DNA from: Arachis hypogaea
Taxonomy: Eukaryota > Streptophyta > Magnoliopsida > Fabales > Fabaceae
Assembly: GCF_003086295.3 (NCBI RefSeq)
Contig: NC_092040.1
Location: 58,507,559-58,571,558, forward strand
DNA length: 64,000 nucleotides
Direction of reading: 5' to 3'
The position numbers were made by a program, and so were the translations under genes. The notes under the pieces were generated by a model. The model made no database searches. It saw only the letters and a program-made list of their open reading frames with translations, and was not told the DNA's origin. This document shows positions 1 to 10,351 of the stretch, piece by piece. Position 1 is the first letter of the stretch. The number at the start of each line of letters is the position of its first letter.

Positions 1-789
1 CTGCCAGGAATGTGCCACGGTGCGCCAGATCCACTTCTTGGTGCGCCAGATTTGTGCACCATCCAAATGCTGCCCTGCCCTCGCGGAGGGCAGGGCAGTG
101 TTGCCACTTTGCTGTCCCGTGTTCGAAACACGGCTGGGACACACGTTCAATTAATTTCCTTGGTTTCTTGGCACGGCACTCAACCTTAGTTCTTTGCTTC
201 TTCCTTGGTCCGTGTTCGAGTCTTGTGGCATGCATGGGTGACATTTTTCCTTTGATTTTCTTCCTTGATAAGCCCGATACTGCCCTTGTGGAGGGCAGGG
301 CAAGGTTCTCTTCTTCTTGGTTCCAAGGCACACTTTTGTGCTCTGCCCTTGTAGTGGGCAGGGCAGAGTTGCCTTCCTTGTTTGGTTCCCTTATGTTGCC
401 CTCCTAGAGGGCAGTGTGCCCTTGTGGAGGGCAATGTCTGCCTCCCCCTTGCATGCGGCACACTTCCTCTTGCCTTGACCACGCTTTCCTTTCCTTGGGC
501 TACACTTCTTAGGCCACGCTTTTCCTTTTCTTTTCTTTTCTTCACCTATAATAAACCAAAACAACCACTCAAAGTATCACTAAATTCAAGAGGCTTATAA
601 ATCAATTAAAATTCAATTAAAATTAGCTTAAACCTCATGAATTATCATTAATTTCATGGTGGTTGCTTGATTTAGAGAAGTTATGCATTTTCACTCCAAA
701 TCACTTACTTAGGATGCAAGAAAGTGCATAAATGCTAACAAAACAAGTGAAATTAGCTTGAAAAATGGGTATATGATGACTTGTCATCA
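1..789 (-). repeat. Family B-type LTR, cut by window start
   Basis: Read on the minus strand the LTR begins at 789 with TGATGACAAGTCATC and runs off the left edge. It carries GC-rich palindromes built on GCCCTGCCCTC/GAGGGCAGGGC (70-98 and weaker ones near 278-302 and 337-364), the same kind as in the family B LTRs at 5287-17436. It is inserted in the ORF2 remnant of element E, which starts at 790; the expected target duplication would begin GCAAT at 790, but its partner lies outside the window. The short open frames here are palindrome shadows, not genes. Confidence 0.75.
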
Positions 790-1043
790 GCAATCCGGTT
801 CAATTGAGAAGACCGGACCTTAAGCCTGTGGTTAGAGGATGGTTGGAGTTCATCCAACGCTCCATCATTCCTACTAGCAACTGATCTTAAGTGACTGTGG
901 ATCGTTCCTCTAAAACTCTACAAGGTGGCTGACAAGTCATCCACCTTGGCAAGGTTAGCCTTTCCACATCTTTTTTGTCATCTATGCAATTTAGCTGGGA
1001 TTGACATAGAAGGAGACATCCTCATTGAAGAGGACAAGCCCAT
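790..1043 (+). pseudogene. ORF2 (Transposase_32-like) fragment of element E, middle part
   Basis: The translated similarity follows the ORF2 of element I (30605-31753) through the stretches around LKPVRGWLEFIQRSIIPTSN and the later LPHLCNLAG-like block. It contains in-frame stops (TGA and TAA near 883-891) and lacks roughly 70 bases after the VTVDR motif, so it is dead. It ends at CCCAT (1039-1043), where element O inserted; the next codons continue at 39031. Function of the family is unknown; the domain name refers to a putative plant transposon protein. Confidence 0.8.
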
Positions 1044-1364
1044 TGATGAGCGGATATTTTATACGCTTTTTGGGGGTATTTTCATATAGTTTTTAGTAGG
1101 ATTTAGCTACTTTTGAGTATATTTTTATTAGTTTTTATGCAAAAATCATATTTCTAGGATTTACTATGAGTTTGTGTATTTTTCTGTGATTTTAGGTATT
1201 TTCTGGCTGAAATTGAGGGACCTGAGCAAAAATCTGATTCAGAGCCTGAAGAAGGACTGCAGATGCTGTTGGATTCTGATCTCCCTACACTCGAAGTGGA
1301 TTTTCGGGAGCTATAGAACTTAAAACGGCGCGCTCCCAATTGTGTTGGAAAGTAGACATCCAGG
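1044..1364 (+). repeat. Element O 5' LTR, left piece
   Basis: It matches the start of O's 3' LTR (37484 onward) nearly base for base, including GGGGGTATTTTCATATAG, up to about CATCCAGG at 1364. There the sequence switches into the inverted LTR remnant of element D. Comparison with the 3' LTR shows about 925 bases of this LTR are missing before it resumes at 22866. Confidence 0.85.
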
Positions 1365-1550
1365 AACAAAGTATGGACTATTAAATATTGATGGAAAGCT
1401 CTGGATGTCTACTTTCCAACGCCGTTGAGAGCGCGCCATTTGAAGTTCTGTAGCTCCAGAAAATGCATTTCGAGTGCAGGTAGGTTAGGATCCAATAGCA
1501 TCAGCAGTCCTTTGTCAGCCTTCTATCAGAGTTTTGCTCAGGTCCCTCAA
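1365..1550 (-). repeat. Element D 3' LTR remnant, fused directly to ORF2
   Basis: The reverse complement matches the inner part of family A LTRs, from TTGAGGGACCTGAGC to the AATATT/CATACTTTG zone. The first ~170 bases and the outer ~1.1 kb of the LTR are absent. On its ORF2 side the D ORF2 breaks off mid-gene at 1551, so a deletion has also removed ORF2's end and the 3' UTR. Together with 1199-1364 it forms an inverted repeat. Confidence 0.8.
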
Positions 1551-2531
1551 GTCTTCTAGAGAAGTTTTGAGTTGTTCCCAATAGTTGTTTGGAGGAAAAT
1601 GCATCCCTTGAGGCATCTCAGGGATTTCTTAATGGTGAGCTTCCTCATGCGTCTCTTGAGATCCATGAGTAGGCTCTCTTGTTTGCTCCATCCTCTTCTT
1701 AGTGATGGGCTTGTCCTCTTCAATGAGGATGTCTCCTTCTATGATAACTCCTGCTGAGTAGCATAGATGGCAAATGAGATGAGGAAAAGCTAGCCTTGCC
1801 AAGGTGGAGGGCTGTTCAGTTACTTTGTAGAATTCAAGAGAGATGACTTCATGAACTTCTACTTCCTCTCCAATCATGATGCTATGGATCATGATGGCCC
1901 GATCCACAGTAACTTCGGATCGGTTGCTAGTGGGGATGATGGAGCATTGGATGAACTCCAACCATCCTCTAGCCACAGGCTTAAGGTCCAGTCTTTTCAA
2001 TTGAACCGGCTTGCCTTTTGAGTCTCTTTTCCATTGAGCTCCTTCAACACATATGTCCATAAGGACTTGGTCCAACCTTTGATCAAAGTTGACCCTTCTA
2101 GTGTAGGGCCGTACATCTTCTTGCATCATAGGCAAGTTGAATGCCAACCTTACATTTTTCGGACTGAATTCTTAGTATTTCCTCCGAACCATTGTAAGAT
2201 AATTCTTTGGATTTGGGTTCATACTTTGATCATGGTTCCTAGTGATCCATGCATTTGCATAGAACTCTTGAACCATTAATATTCCGACTTGTTGAATGGG
2301 GTTGGTCAGAACTTCCCAACCTCTTCTTTGGATCTCATGTCGGATCTCCAGATACTCATTTTTCTTGAGCATGAAAGGGACCTCATAGATCACCTTCTTC
2401 TTGGCCACAACTTGATAGAAGTGGTCTTGATGGGCTTTTGAGATGAATCTCTCCATCTCCCATGACTCAGAGGTGGAAGCTTTTGTCTTTCCTTTCCTCT
2501 TTCTAGAGGTTTCTCCGGCCTTAGGTGCCAT
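1551..2531 (-). pseudogene. ORF2 (Transposase_32-like) of element D, 3'-truncated
   Basis: It starts with ATG at 2531 (MAPKAGETSRKRKGK, lysine-rich N-terminus) and follows the ORF2 of element I: KKNEYLEIRHEIQRRGWEV, VQEFYANAWITRNHD, YTRRVNFDQRLDQVLMDIC, LKPVARGWLEFIQ and FPHLICHLCYSAG. The frame is interrupted near 2172 by a stop after MVRRKY and breaks at 1551 within a WEQL-TSLED segment, losing the C-terminal coiled coil. It lies in the env-like position between gag-protease and the 3' LTR. The biochemical role is unknown. Confidence 0.85.
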
Positions 2532-3505
2532 CAATGGTTATGGAAAAACAAAAAAAGTTATACCTTTACCACACCAAAGAAAGAATAGATGAAGAAGAGG
2601 ATCTGGAAGAGAGGGAGAGAAATGTGTATTCGGCCGAGGAGGAGAAGAAAGGGTTGTGTTGTGTTAAAATAAAGAAGAATGGAGGGGTTTATATAGTGGA
2701 GGGAGAGTGGGGTAGGTTCGGTTATTTAGGGTGGGTTTGGATGGGAAAGAGAATTTGAATTTGAAGGTAGGTGGGGTTTTTGGGGAAGAGTGGATGGATG
2801 TGAGTGGTGAAGAGGTGATGGGGAATAGAAATTGAGGTGATTGGTGAAGGGTGTTTAGGGAAGAGTGTTATTGGATTGTGTGAAAGAAAGGAAAGGGTGA
2901 GTTGAGGTAGGTGGGGATCCTGTGGGGTCCACAGATCCTGAGGTGATCCTGTGGGATCCACAGAACCTGAGGTGTCAAGGATTTATCATTCCTACACCAA
3001 TTAGGCATGTAAAATGCCCTCTGCATGCAATCCTGGCGTTTAATGCCGGATTGATGCTTTTTTTGTGTTAAATGCCAGCTCTATGCTTGTTTTGAGCGTT
3101 CAATGCCAGTCTGCAGCATGTTTCTGGCGTTGAACGCCAGTTCCATGCTTGTTTCTGGCGTTTAACGCCAGCTCTCCTCAGGGTGTAACCCTAGCGTTTA
3201 AACGCCAGACTGCTGCTTGTTTCTGGTGTTCAACGCCAGATTCATGCTCTGTTCTGGCATTGAACACCAGCCAAATGCTCTTTACTGGCGTTTAAATGCC
3301 AGTAAGCTCTTCCTCCAGGGTGTGATTTTTCTTCTGCTGTTTTTGATTCTATTTTTAATTTTAGTATTTGTTTTGTAACTCCACATGATCATGAACCTAA
3401 TAAAACATAAAATAACAATAAAAATATAAATAAATAAAAATTGGGTTGCCTCATAATAAGCGCTTCTTTAATGTCAATAGCTTGATAGTGAGCTCTCATG
3501 GAGCT
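2532..3505 (-). other. Element D spacer between gag-protease and ORF2, with palindrome array
   Basis: No gene. From 3028 to 3312 at least six copies of a CTGGCGTT-AACGCCAG type palindrome, several degenerate, are spaced about 30-40 bases apart with TGCTTGTT-like spacers. It is the same array as in element I (29824-30065) and O. The rest (2540-2990) is a purine-rich stretch, on the minus strand the pyrimidine-rich region upstream of ORF2. A degenerate AAGCGCTT plus AGGCAACCCAA hairpin lies at 3441-3466. Confidence 0.75.
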
Positions 3506-5286
3506 TCACAGATCATCAGAGCCTTGTTGAGACCTCCCAACACCAAACTTAGAGTTTGAATGTGGGGGCTTCTCAACACCAAACTTAGAGTTTGGTTGTG
3601 GCCTCCCAACACCAAACTTAGAGTTTGATTGTGGGGGCTTTGTTTGACTCTGTATTGAGAGAAGCTTATCGTGCCTCTTTTTTATGTTTACAGAGGGATA
3701 ACCTTGGGCCTTAAACACAAGGTAGTCCCCATTCAATTGAAGGACTAATTCTCTTCTGTTAACATCAATCACAGCTCCTGCTATGGCTAGGAAGGGTCTT
3801 CGAAGGATGATGCATTCATCATCTTCCTTCCTAGTGTCTAAGATTATGAAATCAGCAGGGATGTAAAGGCCTTTAACCTTTACTAACACGTCCTCTGCCA
3901 TTCCATAAGCTTGTCTTATTGACTTGTCTGCCATCTCTAATGAGAAAGTGGCAATTTGTACCTTAAAGATTCCCAGTTTCTCCATTAAAGAGAGTGGCAT
4001 AAGATTTATACCTGACCCCAGGTCACACAGAGCCTTTTCAAAGGTCATGGTGCCCATGGTACAGGGTATTAAGAATTTACCAGGATCTTGTTTCTTTTGA
4101 GGTAAAGTTTGATAAACCCATCTATCTAGTTCACTAATGAGCAAGGGAGGTGCATCTTCCCAAGTCTCATTACCAAACAATTTGGCATTCAGCTTCATGA
4201 TAGCTCTTAGATATTGAGCAACTTGCTCTCCAGTTACATCTTCATCCTCTTCAGAGGAAGAATAGTTTTCAGAGCTCATGAATCGTAGAAGGAGGTTTAA
4301 TGGAATCTCTATGGTCTCTATGTGAGCCTCAGATTCTTCTAGGTCCTCAATAAGGAACTCCTTCTTGTCTGGGAGACGTCCCATGAGGTCTTCCTCATTG
4401 GGGTTCAGGTCATCCCCTTCCTCGCTAGGTTCGGCCATTTTGATTATGTCAATCGCTTTGCACTCTCTTTTCGGATTTTCTTCAGTATTGCTTGGGAGAG
4501 TACTAGAAGGAGTTTCAGTGATTTTCTTACTCAGCTAGCCCCCTTGTTCCTCCAAATTTCTGATGGAGGACCTTGTTTCACTCAAGAAACTTAAAGTGGC
4601 CTTAGACAGATCAGAGACTATGTTTGCTAAGCTAGAGGAGCTCTACTTAGAATTCTCTGTCTGTTGCTGAGAAGATGATGGAAAAGGCTAGCTATTGCTG
4701 AGCCTGTTTCTTCCACCATTGTTAAAGCCTTGTTGAGGCTTTTGTTGATCCTTCCATGAGAAATTTGGATGATTTCTCCATGAAGAATTATAGGTGTTTT
4801 CATAAGGCTCACCCATGTAATTCACCTCTGCCATTGCAGGGTTCTCAGGATCATAAGCTTCTTCTTCAGAAGATGCCTCTTTAGTACTGTTGGATGCATT
4901 TTGCCATCCATTCAGACTTTGAGAAATCATGTTGACTTGCTGAGTCAACATTTTGTTCTGAGCCAATATGGTATTTAGAGCATCAATTTCGAGAACCCCC
5001 TTCCTCTGAGGCATCCCATTATTCACGGAATTCCTATCAGAAGTGTACATGAATTGGTTATTTGCAACCATGTCAATAAGTTCTTGAGCTTCTGCAGGCG
5101 TTTTCTTTAGGTGAATGGATCCACCTGCAGAATAGTCTAGTGACATCTTGGAGAACTCAGATAGACCATAATAGAATATATCCAAAATGGTCCACTCTGA
5201 AAGCATGTCAGAAGGACACCTTTTGGTCATCTGCTTGTATCTTTCCCAAACTTTATAGAGGGATTCACCATCTTTTTGTTTGAAGG
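3506..5286 (-). pseudogene. gag-protease of element D, 3' part
   Basis: Continues the gene from 17437 after the family B insertion. It shows the gag C-terminal region (LDIFYYGLSEFSKMSLD, then SSWRNHPNFSWKDQQ near 4760) and the aspartic protease block (CDLGSGINLMPLS near 4005-4045, IILRRPFLA near 3790-3810). A stop at 4688 separates gag from protease, and the intact relative in element I reads through this position. The C-terminus holds three NSKFGV repeats. Reverse transcriptase does not follow. Gag would form the particle and protease would mature it; this copy is dead. Confidence 0.88.
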
Positions 5287-7390
5287 TGATGACATGTCAT
5301 CATATACCTATTTTTCTATGCTTTTTCATACAAGAAATTGATGATTAGTGCTTAAATATTGCATTCTTTTGTGCTTAATTGGAAGATTTCCTTGATCTTT
5401 TAATTTTATAAATCTTGTAGGAAATAAGAAGAAAAAGAAGCAAAGAAGCACAAAAAAAGGAAAAAAAAGAGCTTTGGGACACACTTTGAAGTTGGAGCAC
5501 ACTTTGGAGCCTTAGGCCACGCTTTTAAAAGCGTGGCCCATGACCAAATTAAAGAAGAGAGCAACCAGCACGCACACTGCCCTGCTCTTGCCAAGGGCAG
5601 GGCAGAATCATGATGAAACAAAGTGAGGTTGGAGCAAATTTTCGCTAAGTTAAAATCTGGGCGCTCACAGCATGACCATGCCTTCTTCAAAGGGATATAA
5701 CTTGAGCTACAGATGTCCAATTGATGTGCTTCCAGTTGCGTTATAAAGCTGACATTCAGAGCTTTCCAACGATATATAGCAATCCATATTTGGCGTAAAA
5801 TTGAGGCAGGAACAAAAGGCATCTTTAAAGGCCAAAAATAAGCGAAAATAAACCAAAGTGCTTCCACCAAGGCTCGAAGCTGGAGCCTCACTTCAAAACA
5901 AAGTAGCCTCAATTTTCTGCCCTGCCCTCTTGGAGAGTAGGGCAATGTCGTGCTCTTCATGGAAAATTAAGGAAAATTGCTCCCCCAATTGCTTGCCACA
6001 AGAATCGAACACGGCACCATGAGGAAGCAAGAAACTAGGCCTTACTTTGGTGCCAAGAAAACCAAGGAAAAGAAGTAGCGTGTGCATCCACCAAGTTTCA
6101 AACTTGGAACTTCACTTTTGGAAACACTGCTCTGCCCTCCGCGAGGGCAGGGCCGCGTCTTGTGGTGCACGGCCAGCACACCAGATTGGCGCACCAAGGA
6201 AGCTTCGGCAGCATCAGCACGCACGCACGGGCATCATTCTGGCGCACCAAAAAACTCTGCCCTGCCCTCCACAAGGGCAGGGCAGCATCCTGCAGCACCA
6301 ACTCGCACCATACGCACGCACCACGAGCCAGACGCATCATTTTCTGCCCTGCCCTCCACAAGGGCAGGGCAGCCTCCTGGGAGCAAACATTCATGGGCCA
6401 AAATTCAACCAAAATTCCATTTAAATTCAATTTATCTCCAAATTGAATCAAGGCCAACCAAACCCATTTCTCCTCAAATCCAAAGCAAGCAAAGCCCATA
6501 TCATCACTCAAAGGCACATGGATCAATTAAATTAGGATTTTCATTTTTGTAATTTGTTTTAATTTCATTTTCATTTTTCATTTAGTAAAGCCTATATAAA
6601 GGCATCAATTGGAGCTCGATTGGAAAAAAGGCTAGCTCCATTAGGGAGTATTAGGATTTGAGAGCTCTCTCTCTTAGTTTTCATTGTTGTTTTGAAATTT
6701 TGGATTGAGGTTGGAGGAATTCTGTTTCAATCTTTAATCTGAAATCCATCTTTGTTCATCTTCTACATAATTTCTAAGAATTGAAGGTTGAATCTGCGTT
6801 CTCATTTACTGCTTCCATCTTTCTTTATTCTTCAATCTACTTTCTACTTTGATCAAGGAAGGAATTGAGATCTAGACTTGTTTTCTAGTCTCATTGATTC
6901 CCTGAGATCTTGTCTCTTTAAATTTCACAATTGAGCTGAGTTACATTCTGTGTTGCTTCTTCAAGCAATTTTCCATTTCTGTTTAAATCTGCTGCACTTA
7001 TTTCATCTTTTAATTCTCTGCTTGATTGCTCTTTACATTTTCTTGTTGAATTTTAAATTTCCTGCACCCAATCCCCTTTACATTTAATGCAATTTATTTT
7101 TCGTGCAATTTAAGTTTCAGCTATTTTACTTTCTTGCACTTTAAGTTTTATGCAATTTTAATTTCTGCAACTTTAAATTTCCTGTCATTTACAATTCTGT
7201 TGGCTACATTTCATCCGATATCCCTTCAATGTTAGCTTGACTAAACTAATCACCCACTAAAATTGCTTGATCCATCAATCCCTGTGGGATCGACCTCACT
7301 CTTGTGAGTTATTACTACTTGATGCGACCCGGTACACTTGCCGGTTGGATTTGTGTGTTGGAAATTTGTTTTTCCACAAAAACACCATCA
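5287..7390 (+). repeat. Family B LTR 1
   Basis: 2104 bases. Landmarks: a GGCCACGC-TTTTAAAA-GCGTGGCC palindrome near 5516-5540, the GACATTCAGAGCTTTCCAACG hairpin remnant near 5747-5775 (left arm mutated here), GC palindromes at 6127-6155, 6257-6285 and 6341-6369, TATA box TATATAAA at 6593-6600, and the U5 double hairpin at 7295-7308 and 7329-7344. Compared with LTR 2 and LTR 3 it is the more divergent copy. Confidence 0.9.
6257..6285. repeat. 29-base GC palindrome in inverted orientation relative to LTR 2 and LTR 3
   Basis: The 12-base left arm CTGCCCTGCCCT and its complementary right arm enclose a centre reading CCACA on the + strand. The equivalent palindromes in LTR 2 (11237-11265) and LTR 3 (16303-16331) have centre TGTGG, the reverse complement, while the flanking bases are the same. 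See findings. Confidence 0.9.
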
Positions 7391-7396
7391 AGTTTT

Positions 7397-7413
7397 TGGC
7401 GCCGTTGCCGGAG
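7397..7413 (+). other. Primer binding site, tRNA-Asp type (interior 1)
   Basis: TGGCGCCGTTGCCGGAG begins six bases after the LTR end. It is complementary, with one mismatch, to the 3' end of plant tRNA-Asp (CCCCGGCAACGGCGCCA, from memory). It would prime minus-strand DNA synthesis. Confidence 0.8.
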
Positions 7414-7565
7414 ATTGATTAGATCAATAATGATTAAGTGGGTGAGAAGTCTAGATCAAGCATTTTTTTGTTTTTTGTTGTCTGTTTTAATTTGATAGCA
7501 AGGTGTTTGAGTTATTGCCTCACTAAGAAATTCTATCTCTGTGACATGAATTTCAAATTTCATTG

Positions 7566-8594
7566 ATGTTTACAAAATACAAATGGAGTTCAACTCATCT
7601 TATGCTCAAACAAAATTTTATGGGATATCACCCACCATCACCGATCTCTAATGGTGTTTGGGAATATCACCAAGAAAATACAAATTCTAAGCACTTCAAT
7701 CCATGGAGAAATGTTTCAGAACCACAAGATGAGCAAGAAAATCAAAGGGGATATTTCTCACTACTACAAAATGATTCAAGTCATTATTCTCATGGTGGCT
7801 GGGAGTAGAACCAAGAAACTGCAAATTCTAAGCAGTCAAGTCTAATGAGAAATTGCCCAACCTCACCCTCCAATTCTACATTTGAAAATTCTTCATCAAT
7901 TAACTATGCCTCAACACAAAATCCATCCCATGACTCACAACCAACACAAACTTCCACAAGCCAAGGACTCTCAAGGATTGAGTCCATGCTCAAAAGATGT
8001 TGGGAGGAGGAAAAGAAATTCTGGAAAAGAAAAGAGAACTTCTTCACAAACATGGAAGTGCACATAGCTCAATTGTTGAGTGCAACGAAGAAAGTGGAAA
8101 GGCAAGATGAGGAAGCCTCTGTGTCAAGCAAAATTTTAATGAAAAATGAGGTGGAGGAGGCATTTGATCCTGAACTTTTACATTCACAAGAGCCACTTGA
8201 GGTGACAATGAAACATAAAGATTCCCTCCCAGAGGCATTAATGGAAAATCATGAAGAAGAAAGGGAGGAAGACACTCAAGAGAAGTCAAACTCAAGTGAA
8301 GCAGAAAATCACATGAAGGAAGGGGTCATGGAACCACCAATTCAAAAGACTCCAGATGAATACGAAACTCCAATAATCACACAGCAACCAATTCATGAAT
8401 CCAAAGAAGTGAAGGCAACTAACAAGAGCACCAATTCTGTCCCTAATCCAGCAAGCAAGATCAATCAAGCCATTTGCAAAAGGAAGCTTGCTGAGGAAAA
8501 GCCAAGGCAAGGGACAGTAGCTGAATCTTCTCCCCTTTTGAGGTCATTCCTCTTAACAAATTGGAAGAAGAGGAAGAAAGTAAAGAACAGGTAG
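7566..8594 (+). pseudogene. Gag-like ORF of family B, interior 1, with one in-frame stop
   Basis: One frame runs from ATG 7566 to TAG at 8592, broken only by TAG at 7806-7808; the downstream part can restart at ATG 7845 and is 249 codons. The N-terminal part has repeated GYHPPSP/GYFSLLQ and GGWE/VWEYHQEN motifs seen in low-complexity Gag-like proteins of legume retroelements. The middle (about 7970-8110) is charged and helical (RIESMLKRCWEEEKKFWKRKEN), probably coiled coil, and the end is lysine-rich. No protease, zinc knuckle or pol motif is present. The Gag assignment is inferred from position and style. Confidence 0.6.
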
Positions 8595-10351
8595 ACAGTA
8601 GGTACATTTCTTCTCCATGCTTTGTTTAAATTTCAATAAATTAGCATATGGTTACATTCTAAGTTTGGTGTTGCCTTGCAACAAAATTGTTTTCAATCTT
8701 TTTGGATGATTGCATCAAATCAAAAAAATGAGAGTGACACACCAAGATTCTAAGTTTGGTGTGCCACTTATTTTTCTATGCAATTCATTCAAGCAACACT
8801 ACTTGTCTGCATAATCATAATGCCTCTGCAGTTTTATTTTTTTTAATTTGACACTTTTTCATTCTACTTTCTTTAGTCATTTTTCTGTTTTAAAATGATT
8901 TCATTTTAGTTTGCTTATTTACTGTGTTTGTTAATACATTACCAAGAGAGCTTTATTCATGACAGATTCTTGGATTGGTGATTATATTTAACAAATAACA
9001 GATTCACTTGCTTAGTTTTAGTTCAAATAAATTGACATATGGTTGCATTCTAAGTTTGGTGTTGCTATGCAACAAAATTTGGTTCCAATATCTACTAGAT
9101 ACTTGCATCAATTCCAAGTTAAAGTGTCACACTAAGTTTGGTGTGCCACTTATTCTTTATGCAAAGTATTGTGCACACCTTCTTATGCTTGCAATCAAAA
9201 TGTCGCTGTCTCTTGTGCCTTGATTGTTATTTTTCATTTTTGCTTGCTTGCAACACATGTAATGCTAACATTCAATGTGTAAAACATTCATGACCCATCT
9301 TAGCCCCATAGCCATTGTTCTAATTGTTGCTTGAGGATAAGCAAGCATTCTGAGTTGGTATGGGAAGGAGAAGAATGGGAGGAAAATGACAACAATAGAG
9401 AAGATGAATTGCAAGGTTGTAAAGTTCATTTTCCTCTCATTTATTTCCAGCACTTTAAATTGCATGATTGTCTTTATATTTTCTGTATGCATGTGTGGTA
9501 TGACTAAGCATAGCTTGAATTTGATTTACAACATGGTGCTGTACCATTATGACTACCAACTTGAGTTTTGTGAGTACAAAAGCAGTAAAGCATCATGATC
9601 ATAAACAAACAAGGAATTAAAGAAGAATTTAGCATGTGCATACAAGTATTGGAAAGCTAGTATGATTGATTGTTGCTCAATTGCATTGGATTTTATTTAA
9701 TTGAAGTTTTTCATCTTGTACATTTTGTGAAATCTTTTGAAATCATGAAAACCTTGAAGAAGCAAATACAATTAAAGCAAGACAACAAAAAGGGAAAGAA
9801 TGAGAAAGCTGAAGGCTCTGAGTACCAATGGCAATTTATTTGCTAAGTGCTTGTGGTGTTTATGTATCAAGCCAAATGCTTGAAAACAAAACACTTAGAA
9901 GTCAAGGCTAGGCTCAAGTGCAAAAGCACTCCCTCAAAGCTCAAGGCTCTGAGTATCAATGATTAGAGAGTCAAGAAAAGAAAAGAAAAATGAGCTTAAT
10001 GAAGTCCTCTAATTAAATGCTTGTGGTGCTTATGTATCAAGTGGTAATACTTGAAAACAAAGCATTTAGAAGTCGTAGCTTTGTTATTAACTCATGGGGA
10101 AAAGCACCCAAAAGGAGAAGCAAAAAAAAAAAATCAAAAGCTTGTTTCAAGGAAGAATTATAAGAAAGAGATTTCATAAATTGAGCTAGATAGAAGCATC
10201 AATCATTTACATCTCTTTTGTAATTGTAGCATGCATCGAAAACTAGCTTGCCATGAACATTAACTTGCTACTCTTCTTACCTTGGATTGTCAATTTCTAT
10301 TGCATGATTCTTTTCTTGCTTGGGGACAAGCAAGGTTTAAGTTTGGTGTTG
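8595..10351 (+). other. Family B interior 1: 3' non-coding region with repeated modules
   Basis: No gene. A diverged duplication pairs 8627-8805 with 9026-9185; each half has two AAGTTTGGTGT motifs (8661, 8752; 9052, 9134). A second duplication pairs about 9811-9905 with 9943-10080; both carry a hairpin (CAAG-CCAAATG-CTTG at 9868-9882; CAAG-TGGTAATA-CTTG at 10038-10053) followed by AAAACAAA. The region ends with the pre-LTR hairpin at 10315-10334. Confidence 0.7.
10315..10351 (+). promoter_or_regulatory. Pre-LTR hairpin plus AAGTTTGGTGT (family B)
   Basis: CTTGCTTG-GGGA-CAAGCAAG (10315-10334) is an eight-pair stem with a GGGA loop, followed by AAGTTTGGTGT (10339-10349) two bases before the LTR. 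It occupies the place of the polypurine tract that primes plus-strand synthesis. The same module precedes the 3' LTRs of families A and C. The repeat in interior 2 is at 15295-15314 and 15319-15329. Confidence 0.7.

Noticed and set aside
6042..6552. Several overlapping frames of 60-156 codons on both strands in LTR 1, repeated in LTR 2 and LTR 3
   Set aside because: They run through GC palindromes (ALPLWRAGQ / CPALVEGRAA-like residues are palindrome translations), overlap on both strands and change start and end between LTR copies.
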